Shown here: in pieces, positions 1 to 8,163 of the stretch
How positions within the stretch are numbered: the first letter of the stretch is position 1
How the letters are laid out: each line of letters opens with the position of its first letter
Assembly: GCA_029880325.1 (NCBI GenBank)
Contig: JAOUOP010000058.1
Span: forward strand, 1 to 49,809
Origin: Myxococcales bacterium
GTDB lineage: Bacteria > Myxococcota_A > Polyangia > Polyangiales > JAFGIB01
Direction of reading: 5' to 3'
DNA: 49,809 bases
Program-made: the position numbers and the translations under genes
Notes under the pieces: model-generated
Databases searched by the model: none
Told to the model about the DNA's origin: nothing
The model's input: only the letters and a program-made list of their open reading frames with translations

Positions 1-22
1 ACCGCTGCCTCGGTAGCCTTGC

Positions 23-2581
23 ATGTACCTGGACGTGCGTGCATCTACGACAAATCCCACATCCATCGACGACCCTGCGCTGCCGCGGCGGCACGAGGTT
101 CTCGGCATCATCGCGGCGGCGGCCACGCTGCTGCTCGGGTTTGCGCTGTGGTCCTACGACCTGCGTGGCGGCGACAATTGGGTCGGGCCGGTGGGCGAGG
201 CGGTGGCGGGTTTCTTCGTCGGCGCCTTCGGATTGGGCGCGGTCTGGCTGCCCGTCGAGCTGATGCTGGCGACGGTGGGGCTGTTTCGGCTGCGGGCGAC
301 CCAGGCCTGGGTCACGCACGGGGCTTCGGTGCTGGTGATCTTGTTGCTCGGCTGTGCGCTCTTGCACCTGTCATTGCCCGAGCTCGAGGTCTTCGGCGGC
401 CACCTGGCGGGCGGGCTCCTGGGCGAGGTCCTGGCCGAGGTCCTGCGTTCGCTGGTGGGGCCAGCGGGCGCCTACGTGCTGTGTATCGCGGCCCTGCTGA
501 TCAACATGGTGCTGCGCACTTCGCTCTCGGTGGTGGGTCTGTCCCATCGGGTGGGTGGCTCCATCGGTGATGGTGCGCGCTCGGCCACCCGCTCATTGCG
601 CGGGGGCCTCGAGCGGTTGTCGGAGGCCTGGGAAGAAGCCAAGGCCATCGAAGCCGAGGAACGCGCCCAGGCCGAGGCCGAGGGCGCGCCGCGTATCGTC
701 GACACCGCCGCCGGCATCGACGCTGCCCAACAGGACGAGGCCGGGGAGGACGCGACCGAGGCAGAGGAGGTAGAGCCCGCGGAGGCCACCGAGGCCGAGG
801 ATGACGAGGGCGACGACGAGGGCGACGACGCGGCCGAAGAACTCGACGACGGGCTTGAAGCCGGGAGTTCGGCCACCGGTCGCACGGTGAAGCTGAGCGA
901 AAACGGCGGCTCCAAAGCCGCTTGCTCGGGTCGCGCCCGGGGCGGGCGCAAGGCCGGCCCCGTGATCGTCGCCCCCCGCAGCGAGCCCAAGCGTGACGCC
1001 CCCGTCCTGGGCCTCGAACCGCGCACCACCGCCGATGGTCGCGTCTTCACCCTGCCGCCGACCAGGCTGCTGAGTGAGCCCCCGGAAAACCGGCTTCAGA
1101 TCGACGCCGACACGCTCAAGCTCAACGCCTCGCGGCTGGTCGAAAAGCTCGAGGCCTACGGGGTCAAGGGCCGGGTCGACGAGATCCACCCCGGGCCCGT
1201 GGTCACCATGTACGAATTCGAGCCGGCCAGCGGCACCAAGATCTCCAAGATCGCCGGTCTCTCCGACGACCTGGCGATGGCCCTGGCGGCCGAAAAAGTG
1301 CGCATCGTGGCGCCGATTCCGGGCAAGGCGCGGGTGGGTTTCGAGCTGCCCAACGAGCGGCGCCAGACGGTGGTGTTGCGGGAGCTGCTCGAGGACGAGC
1401 GCTGGCTTCAGCAAAAGGGGCTTTTGCCCGTGGCCTTCGGCAAGGACATCGCCGGCCGCTCGGTCTATGCCAACCTCGCCGACATGCCCCACGCCCTGGT
1501 GGCCGGCGCCACCGGCTCGGGCAAGAGCGTGGGCCTGAACGTGATGTTGACCTCGCTGCTGATGCGCAAGACCCCCGAGGAGCTGCGGCTTCTGATGATC
1601 GACCCCAAGATGGTCGAGCTGGCGGTCTTCGACGGCATCCCGCACATGCTCCTGCCCGTGGTTACCGACATGCAGAAGGCGTCGCTGGCCCTGCGCTGGG
1701 CGGTCGACGAGATGGAGCGCCGCTACCAGCTCTTTGCCGACGCCGGGGCGCGCAACATCGAGAGCTACAACCGCAAGGTCGAGCGCGTTCACAGCGGCGA
1801 TTTGAGCATGGACGCCTTCAACGCCAAGCGCGCCGGCAAGGCCCGGGCCTTCGACCACCACGGCCAGGAGGTGCTGGTCGACCCCGACGAGGGCGAGCAG
1901 GCCGACGCCAATGCCCAGCTGCCCGACAAGCTGCCCAGTATCGTGGTGGTGGTCGACGAATTCGCCGACCTGATGATGGTCGCGGCCAAGGACGTGGAGG
2001 CGGCCATCGCGCGCCTGGCCCAAAAGGCGCGGGCGGCCGGAATTCACGTGATTCTGGCCACCCAGCGCCCCAGCGTCGACGTCATCACGGGCATGATCAA
2101 GGCGAATTTCCCGTCGCGCTTCGCCTTCAAGGTCAGCCAGCGCGAGGACAGCAAGACCATCCTGGGGCGCAACGGCGCCGAGCATCTCTTGGGCAAGGGC
2201 GACATGCTCAGCCTGATGCCAGGGGCCAGCGACCTCAAGCGCATCCACAGCGCCTACATCGACGAGGACGAGGTCAAAGAGGTGTGCGATTTCCTGCGTC
2301 TGCAGGGCAGCCCCGTCTACGACGAGAACATCATCAAGCCGCGCGAGGAAGAAGAAGAGGGGGGTCTGGGCGGGCCGGCCAGCGACGACCCGCTCTACGA
2401 CCGGGCGGTGGCGGTGGTGGCACAGGCCGGCTATTGCTCCATCAGCCACATCCAGCGCAACCTCTCCATCGGCTATAACAAGGCGGCCAAGCTGGTCGAA
2501 CGCATGGAAAAAGAGGGCGTCGTGGGCCCGGCCAGCGGCAAGGCCGGGGGTCGGCGCGAGGTCTTTGTGGAGGCCCGCTGA
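23..2581 (+). CDS. ftsK: DNA translocase FtsK/SpoIIIE
   Basis: Membrane-anchored, ATP-driven DNA pump that moves chromosome termini through the division septum. The 852-residue protein has about four N-terminal membrane segments (residues ~25-170), then an Ala/Glu/Asp-rich linker (~205-285), the alpha/beta motor and a C-terminal winged-helix gamma domain (~787-850) that in this family reads KOPS polarity sites. Walker A is GATGSGKS at residues ~495-502; Walker B is VVVVDEFADL at ~641-650. ATG 23 is the first start after an in-frame TAG at 14-16; there is no clear Shine-Dalgarno, so GTG 35 is an alternative. The linker is shorter than in E. coli FtsK. A Trm112-like gene follows 54 bp downstream on the same strand. 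Family assignment is secure. Confidence 0.96.
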   Translation: MYLDVRASTTNPTSIDDPALPRRHEVLGIIAAAATLLLGFALWSYDLRGGDNWVGPVGEAVAGFFVGAFGLGAVWLPVELMLATVGLFRLRATQAWVTHGASVLVILLLGCALLHLSLPELEVFGGHLAGGLLGEVLAEVLRSLVGPAGAYVLCIAALLINMVLRTSLSVVGLSHRVGGSIGDGARSATRSLRGGLERLSEAWEEAKAIEAEERAQAEAEGAPRIVDTAAGIDAAQQDEAGEDATEAEEVEPAEATEAEDDEGDDEGDDAAEELDDGLEAGSSATGRTVKLSENGGSKAACSGRARGGRKAGPVIVAPRSEPKRDAPVLGLEPRTTADGRVFTLPPTRLLSEPPENRLQIDADTLKLNASRLVEKLEAYGVKGRVDEIHPGPVVTMYEFEPASGTKISKIAGLSDDLAMALAAEKVRIVAPIPGKARVGFELPNERRQTVVLRELLEDERWLQQKGLLPVAFGKDIAGRSVYANLADMPHALVAGATGSGKSVGLNVMLTSLLMRKTPEELRLLMIDPKMVELAVFDGIPHMLLPVVTDMQKASLALRWAVDEMERRYQLFADAGARNIESYNRKVERVHSGDLSMDAFNAKRAGKARAFDHHGQEVLVDPDEGEQADANAQLPDKLPSIVVVVDEFADLMMVAAKDVEAAIARLAQKARAAGIHVILATQRPSVDVITGMIKANFPSRFAFKVSQREDSKTILGRNGAEHLLGKGDMLSLMPGASDLKRIHSAYIDEDEVKEVCDFLRLQGSPVYDENIIKPREEEEEGGLGGPASDDPLYDRAVAVVAQAGYCSISHIQRNLSIGYNKAAKLVERMEKEGVVGPASGKAGGRREVFVEAR

Positions 2582-2635
2582 GCCGATCGGCGCGCTGGAC
2601 GAATCATGGTATTGTGGACCACCGAGGTGAAGGCC

Positions 2636-2839
2636 GTGCCCCCGAATTCAGCAAACGACAAACTTCTCGCGATTTTGGCTTGCCCCAAATGCCACGGCAG
2701 CCTGAAGTCCATCGACGAGCCCGAGGGCTTCGCCTGCGAAAGCTGCGGGCTGCTCTACGGGGTCGACGACGGCCTGCCCAACATGCTCATCGACGACGCC
2801 CGTCCCTGGCCCGAGGGCGGGGCGGAGGCATCGAGCTGA
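2636..2839 (+). CDS. Trm112-like small zinc-ribbon protein (UPF0434/YcaR type)
   Basis: A protein of about 67 residues with two CxxC knuckles, CPKC and CESC, spaced as in Trm112/YcaR zinc-binding proteins, followed by the family signature LLYGVDDGLPNML. In eukaryotes and archaea Trm112 activates methyltransferases; bacterial members are usually uncharacterised and often sit beside envelope or tRNA genes. I chose GTG 2636 because GAGGTGAAGG lies directly upstream at good spacing and the length then matches the family. ATG 2606 would add ten residues but has no ribosome binding site. It lies between ftsK and a response regulator on the same strand. The partner is unknown. Confidence 0.82.
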   Translation: MPPNSANDKLLAILACPKCHGSLKSIDEPEGFACESCGLLYGVDDGLPNMLIDDARPWPEGGAEASS

Positions 2840-2843
2840 GCCG

Positions 2844-3248
2844 ATGGCCATCGATCCCGTAACCGGCCAGGTCCTGCCCAAGATCCTCGTCGTCGAGGAC
2901 GACGCCGATTTGCTCGTGATGATGAAGGCGATGCTCAAGAGCGTCGGCGAGATCACCCTGGCCAAGGATGGGCAGGAGGCCTACGACCTGATGAAACAGG
3001 GCTTCAAGCCCGATGTCATCGTGACCGACGTGATGATGCCGCGCATGGACGGCATCACGCTGGCCAAGACGCTGAAGAACGACAAGCAGATCGGAAACAT
3101 TCCGCTGGTGATGCTCACGGCCAAGAGCGGCCCGCTGGACATGATCACGGGCATCAACGCCGGGGCCCGTCATTACATCACCAAACCCTTCAAGGCCGCC
3201 GACCTGATCGACAAGGTCAAAAAGGCGCTGCAGCACCGGCGCCTCTGA
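2844..3248 (+). CDS. Single-domain response regulator (CheY-like receiver)
   Basis: A 134-residue stand-alone receiver domain with no output domain. The acidic pair is in LVVEDD, the phospho-acceptor Asp in VIVTDVMMPRMDG, the switch Thr in MLTAKSG, and the conserved Lys in YITKPFKAADL. All catalytic positions are present, so it should be phosphorylatable. Such proteins act by protein contact in chemotaxis-like or phosphorelay pathways. It starts 4 bp after the Trm112-like gene and is followed 16 bp later by lnt, so co-transcription is likely. No histidine kinase is adjacent; two hybrid kinases occur elsewhere in the window, but a link is not shown. Confidence 0.93.
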   Translation: MAIDPVTGQVLPKILVVEDDADLLVMMKAMLKSVGEITLAKDGQEAYDLMKQGFKPDVIVTDVMMPRMDGITLAKTLKNDKQIGNIPLVMLTAKSGPLDMITGINAGARHYITKPFKAADLIDKVKKALQHRRL

Positions 3249-3264
3249 TCCGGGCGAGCCGGCG

Positions 3265-4887
3265 ATGGGCGCGGTGGTAGGCGCCGGGGGGCGCTCGAGG
3301 CCGAGGTGGCTCGCGGGGCTTTGGCGATCGCTTTGGTGGTCGCCGCTGATGGCGGGGTCGTCGGCGGTTTGTTACGTGCTGGCCTTCCCCGGCATCGGGC
3401 TGTGGCCGCTTGCCTTTGTGGCGCTTCTGCCGCTGACGCACGGCCTTTTGCGCAGCGCGGCAGGCCCGCGTGAAGCGCTGTGGTTGGGCCTCTGCTTCGG
3501 GGTTTTCACGCAGCTGCTGGGCTACTCCTTCTTGCTTGGCACACTCGAGCGTTTTTCGGGCTTTCCGGTCTGGCTGTGCGTGCCCATCGTGCTGCTCTTT
3601 GGCGTCTACCAGGGGCTGCCTTTCGGGCTATGGGCGCTGGTTTTCGACGCGCTGCGCCGGCGCGGGCGCGATGCGCTCCTGCTTTCGCCCTTCGTGTGGG
3701 TGGCGCTGGAGTTGGTCTATCCGCAGATCTTCCCCACCTACTTCGGCAACGCGCTGGTCGAGACAGAAAACCTGCGCCAGGGGGCCGAGCTGGGCGGACC
3801 GATGCTGCTTTCGTGGCTGCTGGTCGCGCTGAACGCCGCGCTCTATCGTGGCGTGGTGGAGCGGCGGCCCACGGCGGGTGTGTGGTCGCTGGTGGTGCTG
3901 TGCGGGCTCTTTTGGGGCTACGGGCACCATCGGATCGCTGCTGTCGACGGGCAGATGCAGGCGGCGCGCGAGCGTGGCGCCACGCTGAGGGTGGGCATTG
4001 TCCAGGCCAACTTGGGGTTACATGACAAGCGCGAGGACCCCGCCGCCGCGGTGCAGAAACATCGGCAGCTGTCGCTGGAGCTGGAGCGCCGCCAGCGGCT
4101 CGATCTGTTGTTGTGGCCCGAGACGGCGGTCGCCCAGAGTCTGCCCCACGATGTCGCGAGTGTGGCCGAGCTGCTTTCGCCGCTCAGGACGCCCGTGCTC
4201 TTCGGTGCTCTCACCTTCGATGTGAGCGACCGAGACGCCGAGGGTCGCGCACGCATTGGCAACTCGGCATTGCTCGCCGGAGCGCACGGCCGCGTCCAGG
4301 CCATCGGTCACAAGCAGCGCCTCGTGCCCTTCGCCGAGCGCGTGCCGTTTTCCGAGCAGCTGGCGTGGCTGCGTCGGCTGTCGCCCCTGGGCGGCGGACT
4401 ATCGCCTGGAAGCGAGAGCCCGGCGTTCGTGCTGGACGGTACGCGGCTCACGGTGCTGATCTGCTACGAGGACATCCTGCCGGACTACGTGCGCGAGCGG
4501 GTGGTGCGCGACCGGCCTCAGCTGCTGGTCAACCTCACCAACGACGCCTGGTTCGGCGACACGCGCGCGGCGACGATTCACATGGCGCTAAGTCGCTTGC
4601 GGGCCGTCGAACATCGGCGCGCGCTGGTGCGTGCCACCAACAGCGGCATCAGCGCGCTGATCGACCCCACCGGAAGGGTTGTCGCCGAAACGCGGAACTC
4701 CGAGCGCGTGGGCTTGAGCGGCCAGGTGGTGCTGCTCGATGTGCCCAGCCGCTATGGGCGATTGGGCGATTGGCCCGGTTGGGTGGGGCTTCTGGTGGTC
4801 GCCCTTGCGCTCGGCCTGCCCGGGCGTCGTCAAAGGGAGCGGCGCATGGGCACGAAGTCGATGGCTAGAGCGCCGGGCAGCGCATAG
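3265..4887 (+). CDS. lnt: Apolipoprotein N-acyltransferase
   Basis: Inner-membrane enzyme that N-acylates the N-terminal cysteine of lipoproteins, the last step of lipoprotein maturation. The 540-residue protein has five or six hydrophobic segments over the first ~225 residues, then a carbon-nitrogen hydrolase domain facing the periplasm. The family catalytic triad is visible: Glu in LLLWPETAV (~E286), Lys in HKQRLVPFAERVPF (~K350) and Cys in LICYEDILPD (~C400). A final hydrophobic segment near residues 505-525 re-enters the membrane. Several lipoproteins in this window are potential substrates. The 3' end overlaps the convergent acetyltransferase gene by 58 bp. Confidence 0.95.
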   Translation: MGAVVGAGGRSRPRWLAGLWRSLWWSPLMAGSSAVCYVLAFPGIGLWPLAFVALLPLTHGLLRSAAGPREALWLGLCFGVFTQLLGYSFLLGTLERFSGFPVWLCVPIVLLFGVYQGLPFGLWALVFDALRRRGRDALLLSPFVWVALELVYPQIFPTYFGNALVETENLRQGAELGGPMLLSWLLVALNAALYRGVVERRPTAGVWSLVVLCGLFWGYGHHRIAAVDGQMQAARERGATLRVGIVQANLGLHDKREDPAAAVQKHRQLSLELERRQRLDLLLWPETAVAQSLPHDVASVAELLSPLRTPVLFGALTFDVSDRDAEGRARIGNSALLAGAHGRVQAIGHKQRLVPFAERVPFSEQLAWLRRLSPLGGGLSPGSESPAFVLDGTRLTVLICYEDILPDYVRERVVRDRPQLLVNLTNDAWFGDTRAATIHMALSRLRAVEHRRALVRATNSGISALIDPTGRVVAETRNSERVGLSGQVVLLDVPSRYGRLGDWPGWVGLLVVALALGLPGRRQRERRMGTKSMARAPGSA

Positions 4888-5393
4888 CTCACACGCTGGC
4901 TTCCGTGGTAGCCATTTTTGGCGTAGAGGCGCTGTCCGGGCAGGGTGGCGACAAGTTCAGCGGTGCCAAAGCCGGCAGCGCGGGCCTCGGCTTCGCAGCG
5001 GGCAAGCAGGCCACTGCCGAGGCCGAGCCGCGCCCAGCGCGGGTCGACGAAGAAAGCGCGGATGCGTGCGGCTTCCTGGGTGGGATCGAGCAAACGCGAA
5101 CGGCGATTGGCGTAGGCATCGCCGCCGAAACGCGTCTCGCGCCGACTCCAGCCACCACAGAGCACGAGGCTGCCGCTCGCCTCGCCGACGAAGTAGGTCC
5201 CGTCGTCGATCAGTTCGGTGTCCACACCCCAGGCACCGAGCAGGGCCGCTTCGATCTGCTCTTGCGTGTAGTGCTTTATGGCCAGTGTGCGTGCCGATCG
5301 GGCGATCAGCGCTTCGATGGCGGGCACATCGTCGAGCGTCGCTGGGCGAAGCGCGACGATGTGGGCGTTGGCTTTCAGGGGTGAGGTCCGCAT
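4830..5393 (-). CDS. GNAT-family N-acetyltransferase
   Basis: A 187-residue acetyltransferase of unknown substrate. The acetyl-CoA motif A is visible as IRAFFVDPRWARLGLGSGLLARCEAEARAAG (read as two pieces: IRAFFVDPRWARLGLGS, then GLLARCEAEARAAGF), followed by the motif B region LYAKNGYHGSQRV. The ATG at 5393 is preferred to an in-frame start at 5489 because the upstream residues do not look like protein and the domain begins with MRTSPLKANAHIVALRPATLDDVP. A TAACTT hexamer lies 10 nt upstream of this ATG. It is convergent with lnt and overlaps its 3' end. Substrate cannot be inferred. Confidence 0.85.
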   Translation of the reverse strand: MRTSPLKANAHIVALRPATLDDVPAIEALIARSARTLAIKHYTQEQIEAALLGAWGVDTELIDDGTYFVGEASGSLVLCGGWSRRETRFGGDAYANRRSRLLDPTQEAARIRAFFVDPRWARLGLGSGLLARCEAEARAAGFGTAELVATLPGQRLYAKNGYHGSQRVSYALPGALAIDFVPMRRSL

Positions 5394-5557
5394 GGTGGAG
5401 CGGAAGTTATTGTTCCTTGCGCCGATGGCACCGGCAAGCACTCTGACGTGCGTATCCTGTGCAGCAGAGCGTCGGCCACATCGCAGCATGATTGGAGTTG
5501 GCGCCTGCCTTCAGCGTGGTCGCATGGGTGCTGAACCCGTGCGGACGATCGCTGGAG

Positions 5558-5585
5558 GCTGCGAATCGAATCGCCGATTCGCAGC
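5558..5585. repeat. Perfect 11-bp inverted repeat in a divergent intergenic region
   Basis: Arms GCTGCGAATCG and CGATTCGCAGC are perfectly complementary around a six-base loop. No T-run follows on either strand, so it does not look like an intrinsic terminator. It lies between the divergently oriented acetyltransferase (start 5393) and M48 peptidase (start 5655), about 70 bp upstream of the latter. An operator or a 5' leader stem is possible. I see no ORF with coding character in the 261-bp gap. Confidence 0.6.
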
Positions 5586-5654
5586 GCCGCCCTTGCGCGG
5601 CTTCACCGGTGGAGGCTACGCTGCCGATCACGGGCGAGCGTAGGAGGTGGCGGA

Positions 5655-7979
5655 ATGGAGTCGATCTATCCCGAGGGGCCGACGGAAGGCGGGGCATCGC
5701 TGGCGGAGGTGACCCCCGCATACAAGCGCCGGGTGTGGTTGGCGCTTCTGGGGTTGGTCGGTTTTATCCTGGCCTATCTGGCGACGACGGCCTGGTTGGT
5801 GTGGACCACCTATCAACTCGTCGCCGGTGGCTTCGAGCGCGTCGAAGGCTTTAACCGCTTCATCCTGCTGTGCTGCTACGGGCTGCTGTCGGTATTTATG
5901 GTCAAGGCGTTCTTTTTTGTGAAGCGCGGAGGTCACGATGGGGATTTGGAGGTGACCGCCGAGCAGGAGCCGCGATTGTTCGACTTCTTGCACCGCCTTG
6001 CCGACGAGGCGGGAGCGCCTCGGCCGCATCGGGTATTCCTCTCCGGTGAAGTCAACGCGGCGGTTTTCTATGACGTCTCGTTTAAGAATTTGATCGCGCC
6101 GTCGAAAAAGAATCTCGTGATCGGCCTGGGGCTGGTGAACGTACTGTCTCTGAGCGAAATCAAGGCTGTGCTCGCCCACGAATTTGGGCACTTCGCTCAG
6201 CGTTCGATGGCGATCGGTCGCTGGATCTACGTCGCGCAACAGGTCGCCGCACATGCGATTCACGCCCGCGACTGGCTCGACGGATTTCTCCGCGGACTGT
6301 CGCGCATGGACTTTCGCGTCGCCTGGGTCGGTTGGATCATGCGGCTGGTGATCTGGTCGATTCGAGCGATCATGGACAGCGCGTTTGGGCTGGTGGTGTT
6401 GGCACAGCGCGCCATGTCGCGCGAGATGGAGCTGCAGGCGGATCTGGTTGCGGTATCACTCACTGGTAGTGATGCGCTGATCCACGCCTTGCACCGCTTG
6501 CAGGCCGCTGATCAAGCCTGGGACGAGGCTCTGGAGCTGGCCAGCGACGAGCTGAACCAGGGCCGCAAGGTAGCGGATGTTTTCGTTGTCCAGACGCGCA
6601 TCGTCGAACGAATTCGCGCTGTTCTGGGCGACGATAGCTTTGGTGATGTGCCCGAACTTCCGAGCGGAGAGCGACAGGAACACCGCGTTTTTGAAAAGGA
6701 ACTCGCCCTGCCGCCGCGGATGTGGGCCACCCATCCACCCAATCGCCAGCGTGAGGACAACGCCAAACGCGTCTACGTCGGAGCCGCACTCGACGACCGC
6801 AGCGCCTGGCTTCTATTTCGAGACCCTGTCGCGGTACGAGCAGCCACCACCGATCACCTCTTTGCGCAGGTAACGGAGCCGGATGGCGGGCTCGAAGCGA
6901 TGCCGCTGCAGGCCACGCTGGCAAGCGTCGACCAGCGCTTCAGCGGTGTGCATCTGGACCGCCGTTACCGCGGTGCGTATCTGGGACGCTCGATCGTACG
7001 TGAAGGTGCGACCTGTGATGACCTCTACGATATCGCCCCCGAACCGGAAACGCTGCGCGCCCAATTCGAGCAACTCTACCCGGAGCAGCTGGCACAGGAA
7101 CTCGAGCAGTGGAGAAGCCTGGAGGCTGAGCTGCACGCTCTCGAAGCGATCCGCGACGGGCGGCTGGATCCGCCGGATGGCATCATCCGCCGTGGCGACA
7201 AAAGCGTTCCGCGCCGGCGACTACCTTCGCTCATCGACGAAGTGAAGGGCGAGGTCCAGGTTGCCCGCAGCCGCGTTTGTGCCCATGACCGGCGCTGTCG
7301 CACCGTCCATCGCGCTGCGGCTGCCGCGCTCGGCAGGGGCTGGGAGCCATTTTTGGTTGGCTTGGTCGAAGTCCTGCACTACGTCGAGCACACGGCGGCC
7401 AATCTGGCCGACGCCGAGGGCTACTTTGGCAACGTATGGGACGTGATCACCGCGGACGGTAACATCAGTGGCGCCGAACAAAGGCGGCTACTGATGGCGG
7501 CGACCGAGGTTCACGTGGCGCTCTGGGAAATCTTCGAGGCCGGTGGTCAGCTCGAGCTTCCATTGCCGGTGTTACAAAGACTCGAAGTCAACAGCTGGAC
7601 CGAAATGCTGCCCAGGCAGTTGGCGCTGCCGGCTCCCGAGGACCACAACCTCGGCGAGTGGCTCAATGCCCACGGGATGTGGGTACGTGGCACGATAGCG
7701 TCCCTGGGGGCGGTGCGTGGCGAAGTGCGGGCGGCCTTGATCGAAGGGGAAGCCTATGTCGCCGAGTGCTACCTTCGGGGCGTCGAACCCGATCAGGCGC
7801 CGCCACCAGCCCGAACGCCCGCGTCCTACAAGGCGGTTCTTCCGGATGGAGGTCGCGAACGTCAAACCAAACTTGGCATCTGGGACCGCTTCCAGACCGC
7901 TCAGGGGCTGATGCCAAGCATCGCGCGCTTTGCCGTCGCGGCTACGGTGCTGATCTTCTTGTCTACCGTAGGTTGGTAG
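5655..7979 (+). CDS. M48-family membrane zinc metallopeptidase
   Basis: A 774-residue membrane-bound metallopeptidase related to HtpX/Ste24-type M48 enzymes. The zinc motif HEFGH is at residues ~175-179 (AVLAHEFGHFAQRS) and the third ligand Glu is in EMELQAD (~E259). Two hydrophobic segments at ~28-55 and ~75-95 precede the catalytic domain, two more follow the zinc motif, and a single C-terminal segment (~750-770) ends the protein. The central ~400 residues are a long soluble extension absent from HtpX and match no family I recognise. GGAGGTGG lies just upstream of ATG 5655. The gene appears monocistronic. Likely role, by family: membrane protein quality control. Confidence 0.9.
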   Translation: MESIYPEGPTEGGASLAEVTPAYKRRVWLALLGLVGFILAYLATTAWLVWTTYQLVAGGFERVEGFNRFILLCCYGLLSVFMVKAFFFVKRGGHDGDLEVTAEQEPRLFDFLHRLADEAGAPRPHRVFLSGEVNAAVFYDVSFKNLIAPSKKNLVIGLGLVNVLSLSEIKAVLAHEFGHFAQRSMAIGRWIYVAQQVAAHAIHARDWLDGFLRGLSRMDFRVAWVGWIMRLVIWSIRAIMDSAFGLVVLAQRAMSREMELQADLVAVSLTGSDALIHALHRLQAADQAWDEALELASDELNQGRKVADVFVVQTRIVERIRAVLGDDSFGDVPELPSGERQEHRVFEKELALPPRMWATHPPNRQREDNAKRVYVGAALDDRSAWLLFRDPVAVRAATTDHLFAQVTEPDGGLEAMPLQATLASVDQRFSGVHLDRRYRGAYLGRSIVREGATCDDLYDIAPEPETLRAQFEQLYPEQLAQELEQWRSLEAELHALEAIRDGRLDPPDGIIRRGDKSVPRRRLPSLIDEVKGEVQVARSRVCAHDRRCRTVHRAAAAALGRGWEPFLVGLVEVLHYVEHTAANLADAEGYFGNVWDVITADGNISGAEQRRLLMAATEVHVALWEIFEAGGQLELPLPVLQRLEVNSWTEMLPRQLALPAPEDHNLGEWLNAHGMWVRGTIASLGAVRGEVRAALIEGEAYVAECYLRGVEPDQAPPPARTPASYKAVLPDGGRERQTKLGIWDRFQTAQGLMPSIARFAVAATVLIFLSTVGW

Positions 7980-8082
7980 GAGCGCCGCACTCTTGTGGAT
8001 CACAGGGCGCTACTCCGGACTGACGGGAACTGCCGCAAGATAACCTGGCCGGTTCGGCTTCGAAGCGCCTGTCCAGCAAGGC

Positions 8083-8127
8083 GCGTTGCTGCGCACATAC
8101 TCCGAGTATTTGAAAGCGACGCAACGC
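8083..8127. repeat. Nested palindromic intergenic element
   Basis: An outer inverted repeat, GCGTTGC (8083-8089) and GCAACGC (8121-8127), encloses an inner near-palindrome, ATACTCCGAGTAT (8097-8109). It lies in the 184-bp gap between the convergent M48 and isochorismatase-like genes. Position and shape fit a REP-like dispersed element or a bidirectional termination structure. There is no T-run. Only one copy was noticed in the window. Confidence 0.5.
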
Positions 8128-8163
8128 GACTGGGTAGGATGACTCGAACTCGAGGTGGCTAGG

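Noticed and set aside
593..2449. A 618-codon minus-strand open frame antisense to ftsK
   Set aside because: It is a shadow of GC3 bias; its translation is His/Val/Gly-rich noise, and ftsK motifs lie on the other strand.
8130..8160. CGAACTCGAG sequence resembling a tRNA T-loop on the minus strand
   Set aside because: Flanking bases do not pair as a T-stem and no cloverleaf can be built.
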